Below are positions 49,647 through 60,957 of a stretch of DNA of 64,000 nt, piece after piece (position 1 is the first letter of the stretch; each line of letters opens with the position of its first letter). The notes under the pieces are model-generated. The model was not told the DNA's origin. It saw nothing but the letters and a program-made list of their open reading frames with translations, and searched no databases. The translations under genes and the position numbers were made by a program. Location: assembly GCF_900113935.1 (NCBI RefSeq), contig NZ_FORF01000012.1, positions 1 to 64,000 of the forward strand, in the 5' to 3' direction. Source of the DNA: Aquamicrobium aerolatum DSM 21857 (lineage in GTDB: Bacteria > Pseudomonadota > Alphaproteobacteria > Rhizobiales > Rhizobiaceae).

Positions 49647-51089
49647 TTACATGTTCAGCACGCGTCCGTAGGCGTCGAGCACGCTTTCCTTCATCGCTTC
49701 CGAGAGTGTCGGATGCGGGAAGATCGTATGCATCAGTTCTTCTTCGGTGGTTTCCAGGTTCATAGCGATCACGAAGCCCTGAATGAGTTCGGTCACCTCT
49801 GGGCCCACCATGTGCGCGCCGAGCAACTCGCCGGTCTTCTTGTCGAAGATCGTCTTGACCAGACCCTGATCGTCACCGAGCGCGACGGCCTTGCCATTGG
49901 CGATAAACTGGAAGCGACCGACGCGGATGTCGCGGCCAGCTTCCTTCGCCTTAGCTTCCGTGAGCCCCACAGAGGCCACCTGCGGATGGCAATAGGTGCA
50001 GCCCGGAACGCGGGACTTGTCCAGCGGATGAACGTTGAGCCCTGCGATCTTTTCCACGCAGATGACAGCCTCATGCTCGGCCTTGTGCGCCAGCATCGGC
50101 GGACCTGCGACGTCGCCGATCGCGTAGACGCCAGCAACATTCGTGCGGCAATATTCGTCGATGGCAATCGCGCCGCGATCGAGCTTCACGCCGATGGCCT
50201 CGAGGCCAAGGTTTTCGGAGTTACACTGAACGCCGACGGCCGAAATCATCCGGTCTGCAGTGATCTTCTCGACCGAACCGTCCTTCTTCTCGACATGCGC
50301 AGTAACCGAATTGGCCGACTTTTCGACCTTCGTTACCTTCGCCTCGAGGATGAACTTCATTCCCTGCTTTTCGAGACGCTTCTGGGCGAACTTGGAGATT
50401 TCCGCGTCTTCCACCGGCATGATCTGCGGCATCAGTTCGACAACGGTGACGTCGACGCCCATCGTGCGATAGAACGAAGCGAACTCGATGCCGATGGCGC
50501 CCGATCCCATCACCAGCAGTGATTTGGGCATTTCCGGCGGCACCATTGCCTCGAAATAGGTCCAGATTAGCTTGCCGTCCGGCTCGAAGCCCGGCAGTGC
50601 GCGTGGGCGTGCGCCGGTGGCAACGATGATGTGCTTGGCCGAGTAGGTGCCCTCACCCTTGGCGTTCTTCGGTGCTGGCGCCTGCGGCTGCATGATCGTC
50701 TTGGTGGTCTTGCTGACGACGATCTCGTTGGGCTTGGTGAATTTGGCCTCGCCCCAGATGATGTCGACCTTGTTCTTCTTCATCAGCATGCCGACGCCGC
50801 CATTCATGCGCTCGGCAATGCCACGCGAACGTGCAACGATAGCCTTCAGGTCCGGCTTCGCGCCGGAGATGTCGATGCCATACGCCTTGCCTTCATTGGC
50901 AAGGTGCATCACTTCGGCAGAGCGCAACAGCGCTTTGGTCGGAATGCAGCCCCAGTTGGAGCAGATTCCAGCCAGATGCTCGCGTTCGACAATCGCCGTC
51001 TTCAGGCCCAGCTGTGCGGCGCGAATGGCTGCAATATAGCCGCCGGGGCCAGCACCGATGATGATGACGTCGTAACTGGTATCGGCCAC
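49647..51089 (-). CDS. lpd: Dihydrolipoamide dehydrogenase (E3)
   Basis: The 480-residue flavoprotein has the FAD-binding GAGPGGYIAAIRAAQLG, the redox disulfide in CSNWGCIPTKALL, the NAD site GSGAIGIEFASFY, YAIGDVAGPPMLAHKAEHEA and the catalytic His-Glu of HPTLSEAMKE. It reoxidises lipoamide of pyruvate and related dehydrogenases. The start is GTG at 51089 with an AGGAGAG site five bases upstream. It lies downstream of the pdh genes with two small genes between. Confidence 0.95.
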   Translation of the reverse strand: MADTSYDVIIIGAGPGGYIAAIRAAQLGLKTAIVEREHLAGICSNWGCIPTKALLRSAEVMHLANEGKAYGIDISGAKPDLKAIVARSRGIAERMNGGVGMLMKKNKVDIIWGEAKFTKPNEIVVSKTTKTIMQPQAPAPKNAKGEGTYSAKHIIVATGARPRALPGFEPDGKLIWTYFEAMVPPEMPKSLLVMGSGAIGIEFASFYRTMGVDVTVVELMPQIMPVEDAEISKFAQKRLEKQGMKFILEAKVTKVEKSANSVTAHVEKKDGSVEKITADRMISAVGVQCNSENLGLEAIGVKLDRGAIAIDEYCRTNVAGVYAIGDVAGPPMLAHKAEHEAVICVEKIAGLNVHPLDKSRVPGCTYCHPQVASVGLTEAKAKEAGRDIRVGRFQFIANGKAVALGDDQGLVKTIFDKKTGELLGAHMVGPEVTELIQGFVIAMNLETTEEELMHTIFPHPTLSEAMKESVLDAYGRVLNM

Positions 51090-51102
51090 AGGGCTCTCCT
51101 CG

Positions 51103-51744
51103 TCAAATTCCCAGCATCATCCGCACGATGGGCTCGAGCCCCTTGCCGATGGCACGTGTGTTGTTTTCGTCAAGATGGACACCGTCGATCGGCGAGGTTT
51201 GCGCAACCGAACCGGCGTCAAAGAAGCCGCAGCCTTCAGCGTCGGCAAGATCGGAATACAGGCTTGCCAGCATCTTGGAATGCTCGATGCCACCGGCAAA
51301 CATGGCTGCGAACTCGAAGTTCGCGGTTTCGCACAGCGCCGGGGGTGCCACGATCAGCACCTCCGGCGGTTCTGTGGTGCGGTCGCGCGTCGCGTTCAGC
51401 CGTACGATTTCGACAAGGCGGCGCATCCCCTGCATCGCGGCAAGCGCGGTCCCCGCGATTGCCGGTTTCATGTCGTTCGACCCGAGCATCAGAATGACGA
51501 GATCGAGCGGCGCGTGCGTGTACAGGCTCGTTGGCAGGATGCGAACGCCGTTACGGTCGCAGGCCGCCAGATGCTCGTCAAAACCTGTCGTGCGACCGCG
51601 CAGTCCGTCCGTAATCACCTGCACTTCGGGACCAAGCGCCTTCTGCAGCACATTGGGCCAGCGAACTTCGAACGGATGACGTTCGCCGGTCGCCGGGGCG
51701 CTTCCCCACGTGATGCTGTCGCCGTAGCAGAGGATTGTCTTCAT
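51103..51744 (-). CDS. SGNH/GDSL family hydrolase
   Basis: The 213-residue protein has the four SGNH blocks: block I YGDSITWGS with the nucleophilic serine, block II glycine (DGLRGRTTG), block III LGSNDMK with asparagine, and block V DGVHLDENN with aspartate and histidine. No signal peptide is seen, so it is probably cytoplasmic. Relatives are arylesterases or acyltransferases. It lies inside the pyruvate dehydrogenase cluster, 13 bp before lpd, with no obvious link to it. Confidence 0.88.
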   Translation of the reverse strand: MKTILCYGDSITWGSAPATGERHPFEVRWPNVLQKALGPEVQVITDGLRGRTTGFDEHLAACDRNGVRILPTSLYTHAPLDLVILMLGSNDMKPAIAGTALAAMQGMRRLVEIVRLNATRDRTTEPPEVLIVAPPALCETANFEFAAMFAGGIEHSKMLASLYSDLADAEGCGFFDAGSVAQTSPIDGVHLDENNTRAIGKGLEPIVRMMLGI

Positions 51745-51772
51745 GTGCGCGTGCCTTCCGCGTGATGCCGAC

Positions 51773-52318
51773 TTAGCGCAAATTGCGCAGACCGAGAGCC
51801 ACGAAAAGGAACAGAACTCCATTGGAGATCAGTTCAACCCCAAGCAGAATACCAAGGATGCTCGCGGCGGACGCTGGGAAATCGGCCAGGATCATGACGC
51901 CCAAAACGAGCGAAACGAGCCCTGAAAACAAGACCCACCCCCAACCGGTCACCGGGCGCAGCGAAAACGAGTACATGATTTTCACGACGCCGGTTGCGAT
52001 GAAGAGCACCGCGACCAGAAGTGTCAGCGAGATCATGCCGGCAAGCGGATTGAAGATCAGCGAGCCGCCAACGATCAGTGACAAAAGACCGAACAGAAGC
52101 GCCCAGATGAAGCCGCCCCATCCCTGCACCTGAAACGCCTGAAATATCTGGACGATACCCAGCAGGGCAAAGACCCAGCCTGCCATCATGGTGGCGGCAA
52201 GAGTTGCCGCAAACGGATTAAACAGCGCGAGAACGCCACCGATCAGCGAGATGACGGCAAGCACCGCCATCCAGATCCAGGATTTTCTCATTCCTTCTTC
52301 ATGCACGGTCATGGTCAT
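51773..52318 (-). CDS. HdeD-like DUF308 membrane protein
   Basis: The 181-residue protein has six hydrophobic helices in three repeated pairs, each with a GxxxLxxNP-type turn (GGVLALFNPFAA, GGSLIFNPLAGM, LGVMILADFPAS). This is the DUF308/HdeD pattern. In enterobacteria HdeD gives density-dependent acid resistance; here the function is only inferred. The ATG at 52318 has GGAGGC seven bases upstream. The gene stands between pdhC and the SGNH hydrolase. Confidence 0.85.
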   Translation of the reverse strand: MTMTVHEEGMRKSWIWMAVLAVISLIGGVLALFNPFAATLAATMMAGWVFALLGIVQIFQAFQVQGWGGFIWALLFGLLSLIVGGSLIFNPLAGMISLTLLVAVLFIATGVVKIMYSFSLRPVTGWGWVLFSGLVSLVLGVMILADFPASAASILGILLGVELISNGVLFLFVALGLRNLR

Positions 52319-52441
52319 GGCATCTGCCTCCACGTCAAAAGCCGGACACTATTGACCGGCTTTCCATACTCCGTGCGCCCCGTCGGGACGCAAAACTGCA
52401 TGGCAACACCGGAAGCCGTTTCCGGCTCCCGGCAAAATCTA

Positions 52442-53779
52442 TCACACCAGCATGCTGAGCGGGTTTTCAATGGTCCGCTTGAACGCAGCCAGCATTTCGG
52501 CTCCGAGCGCGCCGTCCACCGCACGGTGGTCGGTCGACAGCGTCACCGACATCACGTTGGCGACCACGACCGCGCCGTCCTTCACCACGGCCCGCTGCTC
52601 ACCTGCGCCAACCGCCAGAATTGTGGCATGCGGCGGGTTGATGACGGCGGCGAAGTCCTTGATGCCGAACATGCCGAGGTTCGAAACGGCCGTCGTGCCG
52701 CCCTGATACTCTTCCGGCTTGAGCTTGCGATTGCGCGCGCGAACCGCCAGATCCTTCATCTCGTTCGAGATGGTGGAGAGCGTCTTTTCCTCGGCCTTGC
52801 GGATGATCGGGGTGATCAGGCCGCCGGGGATCGACACCGCAACGCCGACATCGGCGTGCTTGTGCTTCAGCATGCCCGCATCCGTCCACGAAACATTCGC
52901 GTCCGGAACCGCCTTCAGCGCAACGGCCATCGCCTTGATGACCATGTCATTGACGGAAAGCTTGTAGGCAGGCGTTTCGCCCTTCTCTGTCTTCACCACC
53001 GGAGCGGCATCGTTGAGCTGCTTGCGCAGCGCCAGCAGCGCATCGATCTCGCAATCGATGGTGAGGTAGAAGTGCGGAACCGTGCTCTTGGCTTCCACCA
53101 GGCGACGCGCAATCGTCTTGCGCATGTTGTCGTGCGGGATCAGCTCGTAGCTGTCAGGCTCGAACAGCTTGAGAACAGCATCATCGGACATCGCCTTTGG
53201 CGCTGGTGCTGCTGTATCCGCAGCCTTGCCAGCGGCAGCTGCCTTCGGCGCAACGCCGCCAGCGATCGCTGCATCCACGTCAGCCTTGATCACCCGGCCC
53301 TTGGGCCCGGTGCCGGAGATGGCCGTGATCTCGACGCCAGCGTCCTTGGCGACGCGACGCGCCAGAGGAGAGGCGAAAACGCGCTCCCCGGATGCTGCAG
53401 GGGCCGCAGCCACCGTGGCCGGAGCGGGCGCTGCCGCTGTTGGCTGAACCGCCGGAGCGGGTGCCGCAGCCTCGGCCTTGGCAGGTTCTGCCTTGGCTTC
53501 GGCCGGCTTCCCGGCCGCAGCGCTCGCCACGTCCTCGCTGTCTTCGGCGAGGATTGCGATCACTGCGTTGACTTTCACGCCTTCCGTTCCCGCCGCAACG
53601 AGAATCTTCGCGACGGTGCCTTCATCGACGGATTCGACTTCCATCGTCGCCTTGTCGGTTTCGATTTCGGCGATCACATCGCCGGGCGAAACCTTGTCGC
53701 CTTCCTTGACCAGCCACTTTGCGAGGTTGCCCTCCTCCATGGTCGGTGACAGCGCAGGCATGGTGATTTCAATCGGCAT
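52442..53779 (-). CDS. pdhC: Pyruvate dehydrogenase E2, dihydrolipoamide acetyltransferase
   Basis: The 445-residue protein has a lipoyl domain ([15 protein letters not shown], lipoylated lysine in DKA), an alanine/proline-rich linker, a peripheral subunit-binding domain ([20 protein letters not shown]) and a catalytic domain with [15 protein letters not shown]. It transfers the acetyl group to CoA and forms the core of the complex. The ATG at 53779 precedes the lipoyl domain; the longer frame overlaps pdhB. It is 13 bp downstream of pdhB. Confidence 0.96.
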   Translation of the reverse strand: MPIEITMPALSPTMEEGNLAKWLVKEGDKVSPGDVIAEIETDKATMEVESVDEGTVAKILVAAGTEGVKVNAVIAILAEDSEDVASAAAGKPAEAKAEPAKAEAAAPAPAVQPTAAAPAPATVAAAPAASGERVFASPLARRVAKDAGVEITAISGTGPKGRVIKADVDAAIAGGVAPKAAAAGKAADTAAPAPKAMSDDAVLKLFEPDSYELIPHDNMRKTIARRLVEAKSTVPHFYLTIDCEIDALLALRKQLNDAAPVVKTEKGETPAYKLSVNDMVIKAMAVALKAVPDANVSWTDAGMLKHKHADVGVAVSIPGGLITPIIRKAEEKTLSTISNEMKDLAVRARNRKLKPEEYQGGTTAVSNLGMFGIKDFAAVINPPHATILAVGAGEQRAVVKDGAVVVANVMSVTLSTDHRAVDGALGAEMLAAFKRTIENPLSMLV

Positions 53780-53792
53780 GGCGGCGCCCCCC

Positions 53793-55178
53793 TTAGCTGC
53801 GGTAAGTGACGGCTTTGACCGCTTCAACCACCTCGGCCACGCTTGGCAGAGCCAGCTTTTCGAGGTTGGCCGCATACGGCATCGGCACGTCCTTGCCCGC
53901 AATGGTGATCACAGGCGCATCAAGATAGTCGAAAATCTCGCGCTGCACGCGGTTGGCGATGAAATCGCCGACCGAAGACTGCGGGAAGCCTTCTTCCACC
54001 ACGACGAGGCGGTTGGTCTTGCGAACCGATGCCATGATCGTGTCGAAATCGAGCGGACGAATAGTGCGCAGATCGATGATCTCGACGTCGAGCCCCATGG
54101 CGCGCAGCTCGGCTTCAGCCTTGACCGCGTAGACCATGCCGATGCCGAAGGAAACCAGCGTGACGTCCTTGCCCTGCTTGTGGATGCGCGCCTTGCCAAT
54201 CGGCAGCACGAAGTCATCCATCTTCGGCACGTCGAAGGTCTGGCCGTACAGGATTTCGTTTTCAAGGAAGATGATCGGGTTCGGGTCGCGGATCGCCGCC
54301 TTCAGCAAGCCCTTCGCATCGGCTGCTGAATAAGGCATGACGACCTTGAGGCCCGGAATGTGGCCGTACCACGCCGCATAGCACTGCGAGTGCTGGGCTG
54401 CGACGCGTGCAGCAGCGCCGTTAGGGCCACGGAACACGATCGGAGCGCCCATCTGGCCGCCTGCCATGTAAAGCGTCTTGGCTGCCGAGTTCACGATCTG
54501 GTCGATCGCCTGCATGGCGAAGTTGAACGTCATGAATTCGACGATCGGCTTCAGTCCTGCAAACGATGCACCGATGCCAACGCCGGCAAAGCCATGCTCG
54601 GTGATCGGCGTATCGACCACGCGGCGCGGGCCGAATTCCTGCAGCAAGCCTTGCGTGATCTTGTAGGCGCCCTGATATTCCGCGACCTCTTCGCCCATGA
54701 CGAAAACGTCTTCGTCGCGGCGCATTTCTTCGGCCATGGCGTCGCGCAGCGCTTCACGAACGGTCGTCGGGACCATTTCGGTGCCAGCCGGAATATCCGG
54801 GTCAGCTGCTGCTTCGAATTTCGGCGCGGCAGGAACCGGGGCCGGCGTGCTTGCAGGTGCAGCTTCCTGAGCCGCAGCCTTCGGCGCTGCGTCAGGTTCT
54901 GCAGGCTTCGCCGCTGGCGCAGCGTCGGCGCTTTCGCCTTCCTGCAGTAGAACTGCGATCGGCGTATTCACCTTCACGCCTTCGGTGCCTTCAGCCACGA
55001 GGATCTTGCCCAGCGTGCCTTCATCGACGGCTTCGACTTCCATCGTTGCCTTGTCGGTTTCAATCTCGGCGATGACGTCGCCTGGCGACACGGCGTCGCC
55101 TTCCTTCTTCAGCCATTTCGAAAGGTTGCCCTCTTCCATCGTCGGGGAGAGAGCGGGCATCAGGATTTCAATCGGCAT
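53793..55178 (-). CDS. pdhB: Pyruvate dehydrogenase E1 beta with N-terminal lipoyl domain
   Basis: The 461-residue protein has an N-terminal lipoyl domain ([20 protein letters not shown]), an alanine-rich linker to ~130, then the E1 beta transketolase fold ([58 protein letters not shown]). Together with PdhA it decarboxylates pyruvate. A lipoyl domain on E1 beta is known from alphaproteobacteria and is absent in enterobacteria. It nearly copies the lipoyl domain of pdhC. It starts 15 bp after pdhA. Confidence 0.96.
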   Translation of the reverse strand: MPIEILMPALSPTMEEGNLSKWLKKEGDAVSPGDVIAEIETDKATMEVEAVDEGTLGKILVAEGTEGVKVNTPIAVLLQEGESADAAPAAKPAEPDAAPKAAAQEAAPASTPAPVPAAPKFEAAADPDIPAGTEMVPTTVREALRDAMAEEMRRDEDVFVMGEEVAEYQGAYKITQGLLQEFGPRRVVDTPITEHGFAGVGIGASFAGLKPIVEFMTFNFAMQAIDQIVNSAAKTLYMAGGQMGAPIVFRGPNGAAARVAAQHSQCYAAWYGHIPGLKVVMPYSAADAKGLLKAAIRDPNPIIFLENEILYGQTFDVPKMDDFVLPIGKARIHKQGKDVTLVSFGIGMVYAVKAEAELRAMGLDVEIIDLRTIRPLDFDTIMASVRKTNRLVVVEEGFPQSSVGDFIANRVQREIFDYLDAPVITIAGKDVPMPYAANLEKLALPSVAEVVEAVKAVTYRS

Positions 55179-55193
55179 GATCGGCCTTCTCCC

Positions 55194-56237
55194 TTAGATG
55201 AGCACGTCGGTGTAGAGCTCGGACGGATCCGGCTCCGGGTCGGTCTGGGCGAAATCGGCCGAGTCTGCGACGATATCGCGGACTTCCTTGTCGATCGCCT
55301 TCAGATCGTCTTCCGTGGCCCACTTCGAATCCAGCAAGCGCGCCTTGACCTGCTCGATCGGGTCGTGCTCGGAGCGCATCTTCTGCACTTCGTCCTTCGA
55401 ACGGTACTTCGCCGGGTCGGACATCGAGTGACCGCGATAGCGGTAGGTTTCCATCTCGAGGATGATTGGGCCATTGCCCTCACGGCACCACTCGACCGCA
55501 AGGTCGCTGGCGCTCTTGACGGCGCGCACGTCCATGCCATCGACCTGGATGCCCGGAATGCGGAAGGAAACACCGCGCTGCGAGAAATTGGTCTCGGCCG
55601 ACGAACGGGTCACGGCAGTGCCCATGGCGTAACGGTTGTTCTCGATCACGTAGATCACCGGAAGCTTCCACAGCGATGCCATGTTGAAGCTCTCGTAGAC
55701 CTGGCCCTGGTTGGCCGCGCCGTCGCCGAAATAGGTCAGCGAAACGCTGTCATTGCCGCGGTACTTGTTGGCGAAGGCCAGACCGGTGCCGAGCGGAACC
55801 TGCGCACCGACGATGCCGTGGCCGCCGTAAAAGTTCTTCTCTTTCGAGAACATGTGCATGGAGCCGCCCTTGCCGCGGGAGTAGCCTCCGCGACGGCCGG
55901 TCAGCTCGGCCATGACGCCGCGCGGGTCCATGTCCATTGCCAGCATGTGGCCGTGATCGCGATAGGCGGTGATCATCTGATCGCCTTCCTTGATCGCCAT
56001 GGCCATGCCGGTCACCACTGCTTCCTGACCGATATAGAGGTGGCAGAAACCGCCAATGAAGCCCATGCCATAGAGCTGGCCTGCCTTCTCCTCGAAACGG
56101 CGGATCAGCAGCATGTCACGATATGCCTTGAGATCCTGCTCCTTGGTGAAGCTGGCTGGCGGCGGCGTTTTCAGTGCTGGCTGGGCTTTGCCATCCGCCC
56201 GGGATCTGGCGGATGTTTTCCTGGCGTTTGTCGCCAT
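55194..56237 (-). CDS. pdhA: Pyruvate dehydrogenase E1 alpha
   Basis: The 347-residue protein starts MATNARKTSARSRADGKAQP. It has the thiamine diphosphate motif GDGAANQGQVYESFNMASLW...ENN, and the phosphorylation-loop-like TYRYRGHSMSDPAKYR. It uses pyruvate to form hydroxyethyl-ThDP. The ATG at 56237 is preceded by GGGAGCG; the longer frame lacks conservation. It is the first gene of pdhA-pdhB-pdhC. Confidence 0.96.
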   Translation of the reverse strand: MATNARKTSARSRADGKAQPALKTPPPASFTKEQDLKAYRDMLLIRRFEEKAGQLYGMGFIGGFCHLYIGQEAVVTGMAMAIKEGDQMITAYRDHGHMLAMDMDPRGVMAELTGRRGGYSRGKGGSMHMFSKEKNFYGGHGIVGAQVPLGTGLAFANKYRGNDSVSLTYFGDGAANQGQVYESFNMASLWKLPVIYVIENNRYAMGTAVTRSSAETNFSQRGVSFRIPGIQVDGMDVRAVKSASDLAVEWCREGNGPIILEMETYRYRGHSMSDPAKYRSKDEVQKMRSEHDPIEQVKARLLDSKWATEDDLKAIDKEVRDIVADSADFAQTDPEPDPSELYTDVLI

Positions 56238-56391
56238 AGGTCGCTCCCTTTCGTAAAGTCTCTTCGCGGACAGAGAAGCGCACCCGCTCCCCCCGATTGA
56301 CTGAAAGGCTAGCACGGCGCAGCGCGTTTCGCCATGCAGAAAATGCATAGCTGACATGCGTGTAACCGATTAAAATTAAAGAACAAATCAA

Positions 56392-56416
56392 CGATTAACC
56401 GACTTCAGGTTAATCG
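56392..56416 (-). terminator. Rho-independent terminator after ftsB
   Basis: CGATTAACC and GGTTAATCG form a perfect 9-bp stem with a 7-base loop, ten bases after the ftsB stop; on the minus strand a T-rich stretch (TTGATTTGTTCTTTAATTTT) follows. It separates ftsB from the pdhA promoter. Confidence 0.65.
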
Positions 56417-56425
56417 CAGATCGCC

Positions 56426-56737
56426 CTACTTCCGCATGATGATAACTTCATCCGGAAGAGCGAGGCTGAGACTACGCCGCGCATATTCGTCCAGCATGTC
56501 CCTCTCGATGGTTCCGTCTTGAAGCAGAGCGACCCGCTTCTCCAGCTTGATACGCTGACCACGAACCTTGTCGAGCGACTGCTCCAGCACGGCCACACGC
56601 TCCTGCAGCCGATGCTTGGAGTATATGCCATATTCGCCATGGTAGGCATGAAAACCGAAATAGGGAAGAACGAGCGCGGCAATGGCCGGGACGATCAACG
56701 CGCCGGTATTTCTTTTCTTGTGCTGACGTGTCCACAT
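56426..56737 (-). CDS. ftsB: Cell division protein FtsB/DivIC
   Basis: The 103-residue protein has a short cytoplasmic start (MWTRQHKKRN), one membrane helix (TGALIVPAIAALVLPYFGFH) and a coiled coil (LQERVAVLEQSLDKVRGQRIKLEKRVALLQ), then a short tail (MLDEYARRSLSLALPDEVII). This is the FtsB plan. It links early and late divisome proteins. It stands between eno and pdhA, as in other alphaproteobacteria. Confidence 0.88.
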   Translation of the reverse strand: MWTRQHKKRNTGALIVPAIAALVLPYFGFHAYHGEYGIYSKHRLQERVAVLEQSLDKVRGQRIKLEKRVALLQDGTIERDMLDEYARRSLSLALPDEVIIMRK

Positions 56738-56786
56738 GGCGAAACTAACTCAAATACAATTCGCCCACTTCGCACGATTATGTTTA

Positions 56787-56814
56787 AGGGGCGGTTACCA
56801 TCGCAACCGCCCCT
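56787..56814 (-). terminator. Terminator after eno
   Basis: AGGGGCGGTT and AACCGCCCCT make a perfect 10-bp, GC-rich stem with an 8-base loop, 10 bp after the eno stop. The T-tract is weak. Confidence 0.65.
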
Positions 56815-56823
56815 CTCAAATCA

Positions 56824-58245
<1,422 letters not shown>

Positions 58246-58250
58246 TCACC

Positions 58251-58280
58251 GGAGGCTGGACGAGATGCAGCCCAGCCTCC
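58251..58280 (-). terminator. Hairpin after the PRC-barrel gene
   Basis: GGAGGCTGG and CCAGCCTCC form a perfect 9-bp stem with a 12-base loop, 15 bp after the PRC-barrel stop codon. No strong T-tract follows. Confidence 0.55.
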
Positions 58281-58295
58281 ACGCCAAGCTCCAGC

Positions 58296-58658
58296 TCAGA
58301 TCCAATATGGTGGAACCTTGTAGTAGGTGTAGGCATCGTCGCGGACGCGCGTGCCGTCGCCGGTCAGGTCGCTGATGTCATGGACGGGTGCCGCTTCAAG
58401 CTGCTCCTTGCTGAATGGCACCACATAGCCATTGTGGCCTGGATCGTAGTCCAGCGATGCCCATGGCACGGCATGGTATTTCTCACCGATGCCAAGGAAG
58501 CCGCCAAAGCCGATGACCGCGAACATGATGTTGTTCGACATCTTGTCGAGCATCACATTCTCGATGCTGCCGATATGGCGTCCTTCAGTGTTGTAAACCT
58601 CGGTGCCGATGACGCGCGAGGCCTGAATCGCTGACGTGTGTCCGGAAGGTGTTGTCAT
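58296..58658 (-). CDS. PRC-barrel domain protein
   Basis: The 120-residue protein contains one PRC barrel: VIGTEVYNTEGRHIGSIENV, MLDKMSNNIMFAVIGFGGFL and YHAVPWASLDYD. The barrel occurs in RimM and in photosynthetic reaction centres, and free copies are frequent in Rhizobiales with unknown role, often in stress responses. There is no signal peptide. The ATG at 58658 is clear. Confidence 0.85.
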   Translation of the reverse strand: MTTPSGHTSAIQASRVIGTEVYNTEGRHIGSIENVMLDKMSNNIMFAVIGFGGFLGIGEKYHAVPWASLDYDPGHNGYVVPFSKEQLEAAPVHDISDLTGDGTRVRDDAYTYYKVPPYWI

Positions 58659-58750
58659 GACCTGGCTCCTCTGTTTTTCGCCCCGTGGTCATTTAATGTG
58701 CCACGGAGCGTGAGGTTCCCGGATACGCAGGCAAGATAGTTCGTAGCAGA

Positions 58751-59584
58751 TCAGCCGCGCTTGGCGATCCGGTCGAACTCCATCAGGGTTTCGAGGAGAC
58801 GCGGCATGTCCTTCAGCGGCACCATATTGGGGCCATCGGATGGCGCGTTGTCGGGGTCCTGATGCGTCTCGATGAAGACGCCGGCAACGCCGACGGAAAC
58901 GGCGGCACGCGCCAGGGTCTCGACGAAGCGACGGTCACCGCCGGACGAGCCGCCCTGCCCGCCTGGCTGCTGAACCGAATGGGTCGCATCGAAAATCACC
59001 GGAGCGCCGAACTCGGCCATGATCGGCAGCGCGCGCATGTCGGACACGAGCGTGTTGTAGCCAAACGACGCGCCGCGCTCGGTGACCATCACGTTGGCAT
59101 TGCCAGAAGCGACCACCTTGGCGACGACGTTTTTCATGTCCCAGGGAGCAAGGAACTGGCCCTTCTTGACGTTGACGATCTTGCCGGTGTTGGCGGCGGC
59201 AATCAGAAGGTCGGTCTGGCGCGACAGGAAGGCAGGGATCTGCAGGATGTCGACCACTTCGGCAACGATGGCGCACTGCTCTTCATTGTGCACGTCGGTG
59301 AGCAGCGGAAGGTTCAGGTCTCGACGAAGATCGGCAAAGATCGGCAGGGCGGCTTCAAGCCCCGCGCCACGCTTGCCCGACAGGGACGTGCGGTTGGCCT
59401 TGTCGAAAGACGTCTTGTAGACGAGCCCGATGCCCAGCGAGGCGCACATCTCTTTCAGCGCACCGGCGATATCGAAGGCGTGCTGGCGGGTTTCCAGCTG
59501 GCACGGGCCTGCAATCAGCGACAGCGGCAGCGTGTTGGAGAAGGTGACATCACCGGCGGTGACGGCTGGATTTGGCTGCGTCAT
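58751..59584 (-). CDS. kdsA: KDO-8-phosphate synthase
   Basis: The 277-residue enzyme has [64 protein letters not shown] and [19 protein letters not shown]. It condenses phosphoenolpyruvate with arabinose 5-phosphate for the lipopolysaccharide core. It makes use of the enolase product and lies close to eno, as in many Rhizobiales. Its ATG overlaps the stop of the VOC gene. Confidence 0.96.
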   Translation of the reverse strand: MTQPNPAVTAGDVTFSNTLPLSLIAGPCQLETRQHAFDIAGALKEMCASLGIGLVYKTSFDKANRTSLSGKRGAGLEAALPIFADLRRDLNLPLLTDVHNEEQCAIVAEVVDILQIPAFLSRQTDLLIAAANTGKIVNVKKGQFLAPWDMKNVVAKVVASGNANVMVTERGASFGYNTLVSDMRALPIMAEFGAPVIFDATHSVQQPGGQGGSSGGDRRFVETLARAAVSVGVAGVFIETHQDPDNAPSDGPNMVPLKDMPRLLETLMEFDRIAKRG

Positions 59585-60459
59585 GACGCTGTTTCCTCAA
59601 AAGCAAAGAATGCACCCTGGCCGGGGGCAGGTGGAACGATGATCAGGTTCGATAGGTGGGAATAGTCGACGCCTGTCGCATCAAGCGCCTGCGCCGTTTG
59701 AGCGAGGCTGCGCGAGGCGAAAACGATACCCGCAAGCTCAAGGCTGCCGCCTTTGACGGGCGCGGTACGAAAACGCGTTGCCATGGCGCTGGGCGTCAGG
59801 ACGCCGATCTCGGCATTGCCCGTCTGCACCAGCAATTCGCCATTGCCGGTTTGCGGATGCCGATTGGCCAGGGCGGCAAGGAAGGTGTCAAAGCTGCGCG
59901 GCGAAGGAGCGACAGCGACGATCCGCGAAAGACCCTGCACCGCATTGACGTGCACGGCGAGCGCACCACGGCCACCCGAAGGCGCGTCGACGCGTTCGCA
60001 GGTGAAGAAAAAGGTGTCTTGCAGATCGGCCGGGGCGGTGAAGGCCAGCCGGAACGAGACTGTTCGCGCCACGCCTTCCGCGTCGCGGTAGGCCCGTGAG
60101 AAATCGAGACGCGGCCCAGCTGACAATCCGGCTGCAACGAACTCCGCATGATCGGCATCAGCGTCGTCAGAGGCCATCACGATGGAAGAGAAGCCTTCCT
60201 CGCCGCGATTGGTGCGGAAGGCACGGTCACGCGCAACGAACACGTTGCCGTCAGCGCAGGCAGCGTCCGCCAGCGCCTGATCATGGACCGCCAGGCTCTC
60301 AAGAAAAGTGTCGTCCGCGAAATAGACGCACGCATTGGCGGTGCCGAAGGGGTGAACGCCATCGGGCGCAACCGTGAAGCCGAGTGCGTCCAGCCTTGCG
60401 CGAGCCACATCGAGATCGGCAGTCGGCAGGACGAGATGGTCAATCGATCTGGGCGTCAT
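59581..60459 (-). CDS. VOC (glyoxalase-like) family protein
   Basis: The 292-residue protein starts [20 protein letters not shown], the first strand of a vicinal oxygen chelate module, with [30 protein letters not shown] following. A second module spans ~165-290. It resembles the glyoxalase-like domain proteins (Glyoxalase_3) rather than a characterised dioxygenase; the metal ligands are not all evident. It overlaps kdsA by four bases, so it is co-transcribed. Its substrate is unknown. Confidence 0.82.
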   Translation of the reverse strand: MTPRSIDHLVLPTADLDVARARLDALGFTVAPDGVHPFGTANACVYFADDTFLESLAVHDQALADAACADGNVFVARDRAFRTNRGEEGFSSIVMASDDADADHAEFVAAGLSAGPRLDFSRAYRDAEGVARTVSFRLAFTAPADLQDTFFFTCERVDAPSGGRGALAVHVNAVQGLSRIVAVAPSPRSFDTFLAALANRHPQTGNGELLVQTGNAEIGVLTPSAMATRFRTAPVKGGSLELAGIVFASRSLAQTAQALDATGVDYSHLSNLIIVPPAPGQGAFFAFEETAS

Positions 60460-60900
60460 GAGCGGGTCTTAGAATGAACGCGGATGCATCGCAAGGGTCG
60501 CACGCTGGGCCAAGCCACCAGAGACCGTTGCCACGCCCCGATTTCGGTCTGGCTATTGAGGTGGGAAGACAGGCGGCCGATTGGTCGCTGTGTCTGTTGT
60601 AGTACGTGCAACCTTACGGCCGCCCGCCCGGCACTCTCAGCACACCCGTCTGCCTACTAAGTGGAAATCTACTCGGCAAAGCCGCCGCTATCCAGTTGCG
60701 ACGCAAGGTCATACCGCGCCTGATCCCGGGACGGTCGCCCGACCGGGATGGGGAAACTCTTGGGCACACTGCCCCGGTGACGACGTCCACGTTAGACGCC
60801 AACCGAAGAGCCGGCTCCCTCCGCTGACCACCGTCATGACCGGCGTTCCCGTAAGAAGAGCTGCAGGAAGTATCACCGCAGGAAAGATGGGGTGGATGAA
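60460..60900. other. 441-bp intergenic region, no supported gene
   Basis: Frames here show no family resemblance. The region must contain the promoter of the VOC-kdsA pair. A compact hairpin lies at 60723-60749: ATCCC/GGGAT enclosing GGTCG/CGACC with a two-base loop. The composition is irregular, and it may be a decayed insertion or a structured RNA. Confidence 0.4.
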
Positions 60901-60904
60901 AAGA

Positions 60905-60937
60905 AAAGGGCACCGGCCAAAATGGTCGATGCCCTTT
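60905..60937 (-). terminator. Rho-independent terminator of tatABC
   Basis: AAAGGGCATCGACC pairs with GGCCGGTGCCCTTT (two mismatched or wobble positions) and is followed by TCTTTT on the minus strand, 21 bp after the tatC stop. This is the best terminator in the window. Confidence 0.8.
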
Positions 60938-60957
60938 GAAATTTCAGGATGGCTGCA

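Noticed and set aside
52301-53749. Plus-strand open frame of 482 codons
   Set aside because: It is antisense to pdhC, rich in arginine and histidine, without domain resemblance.
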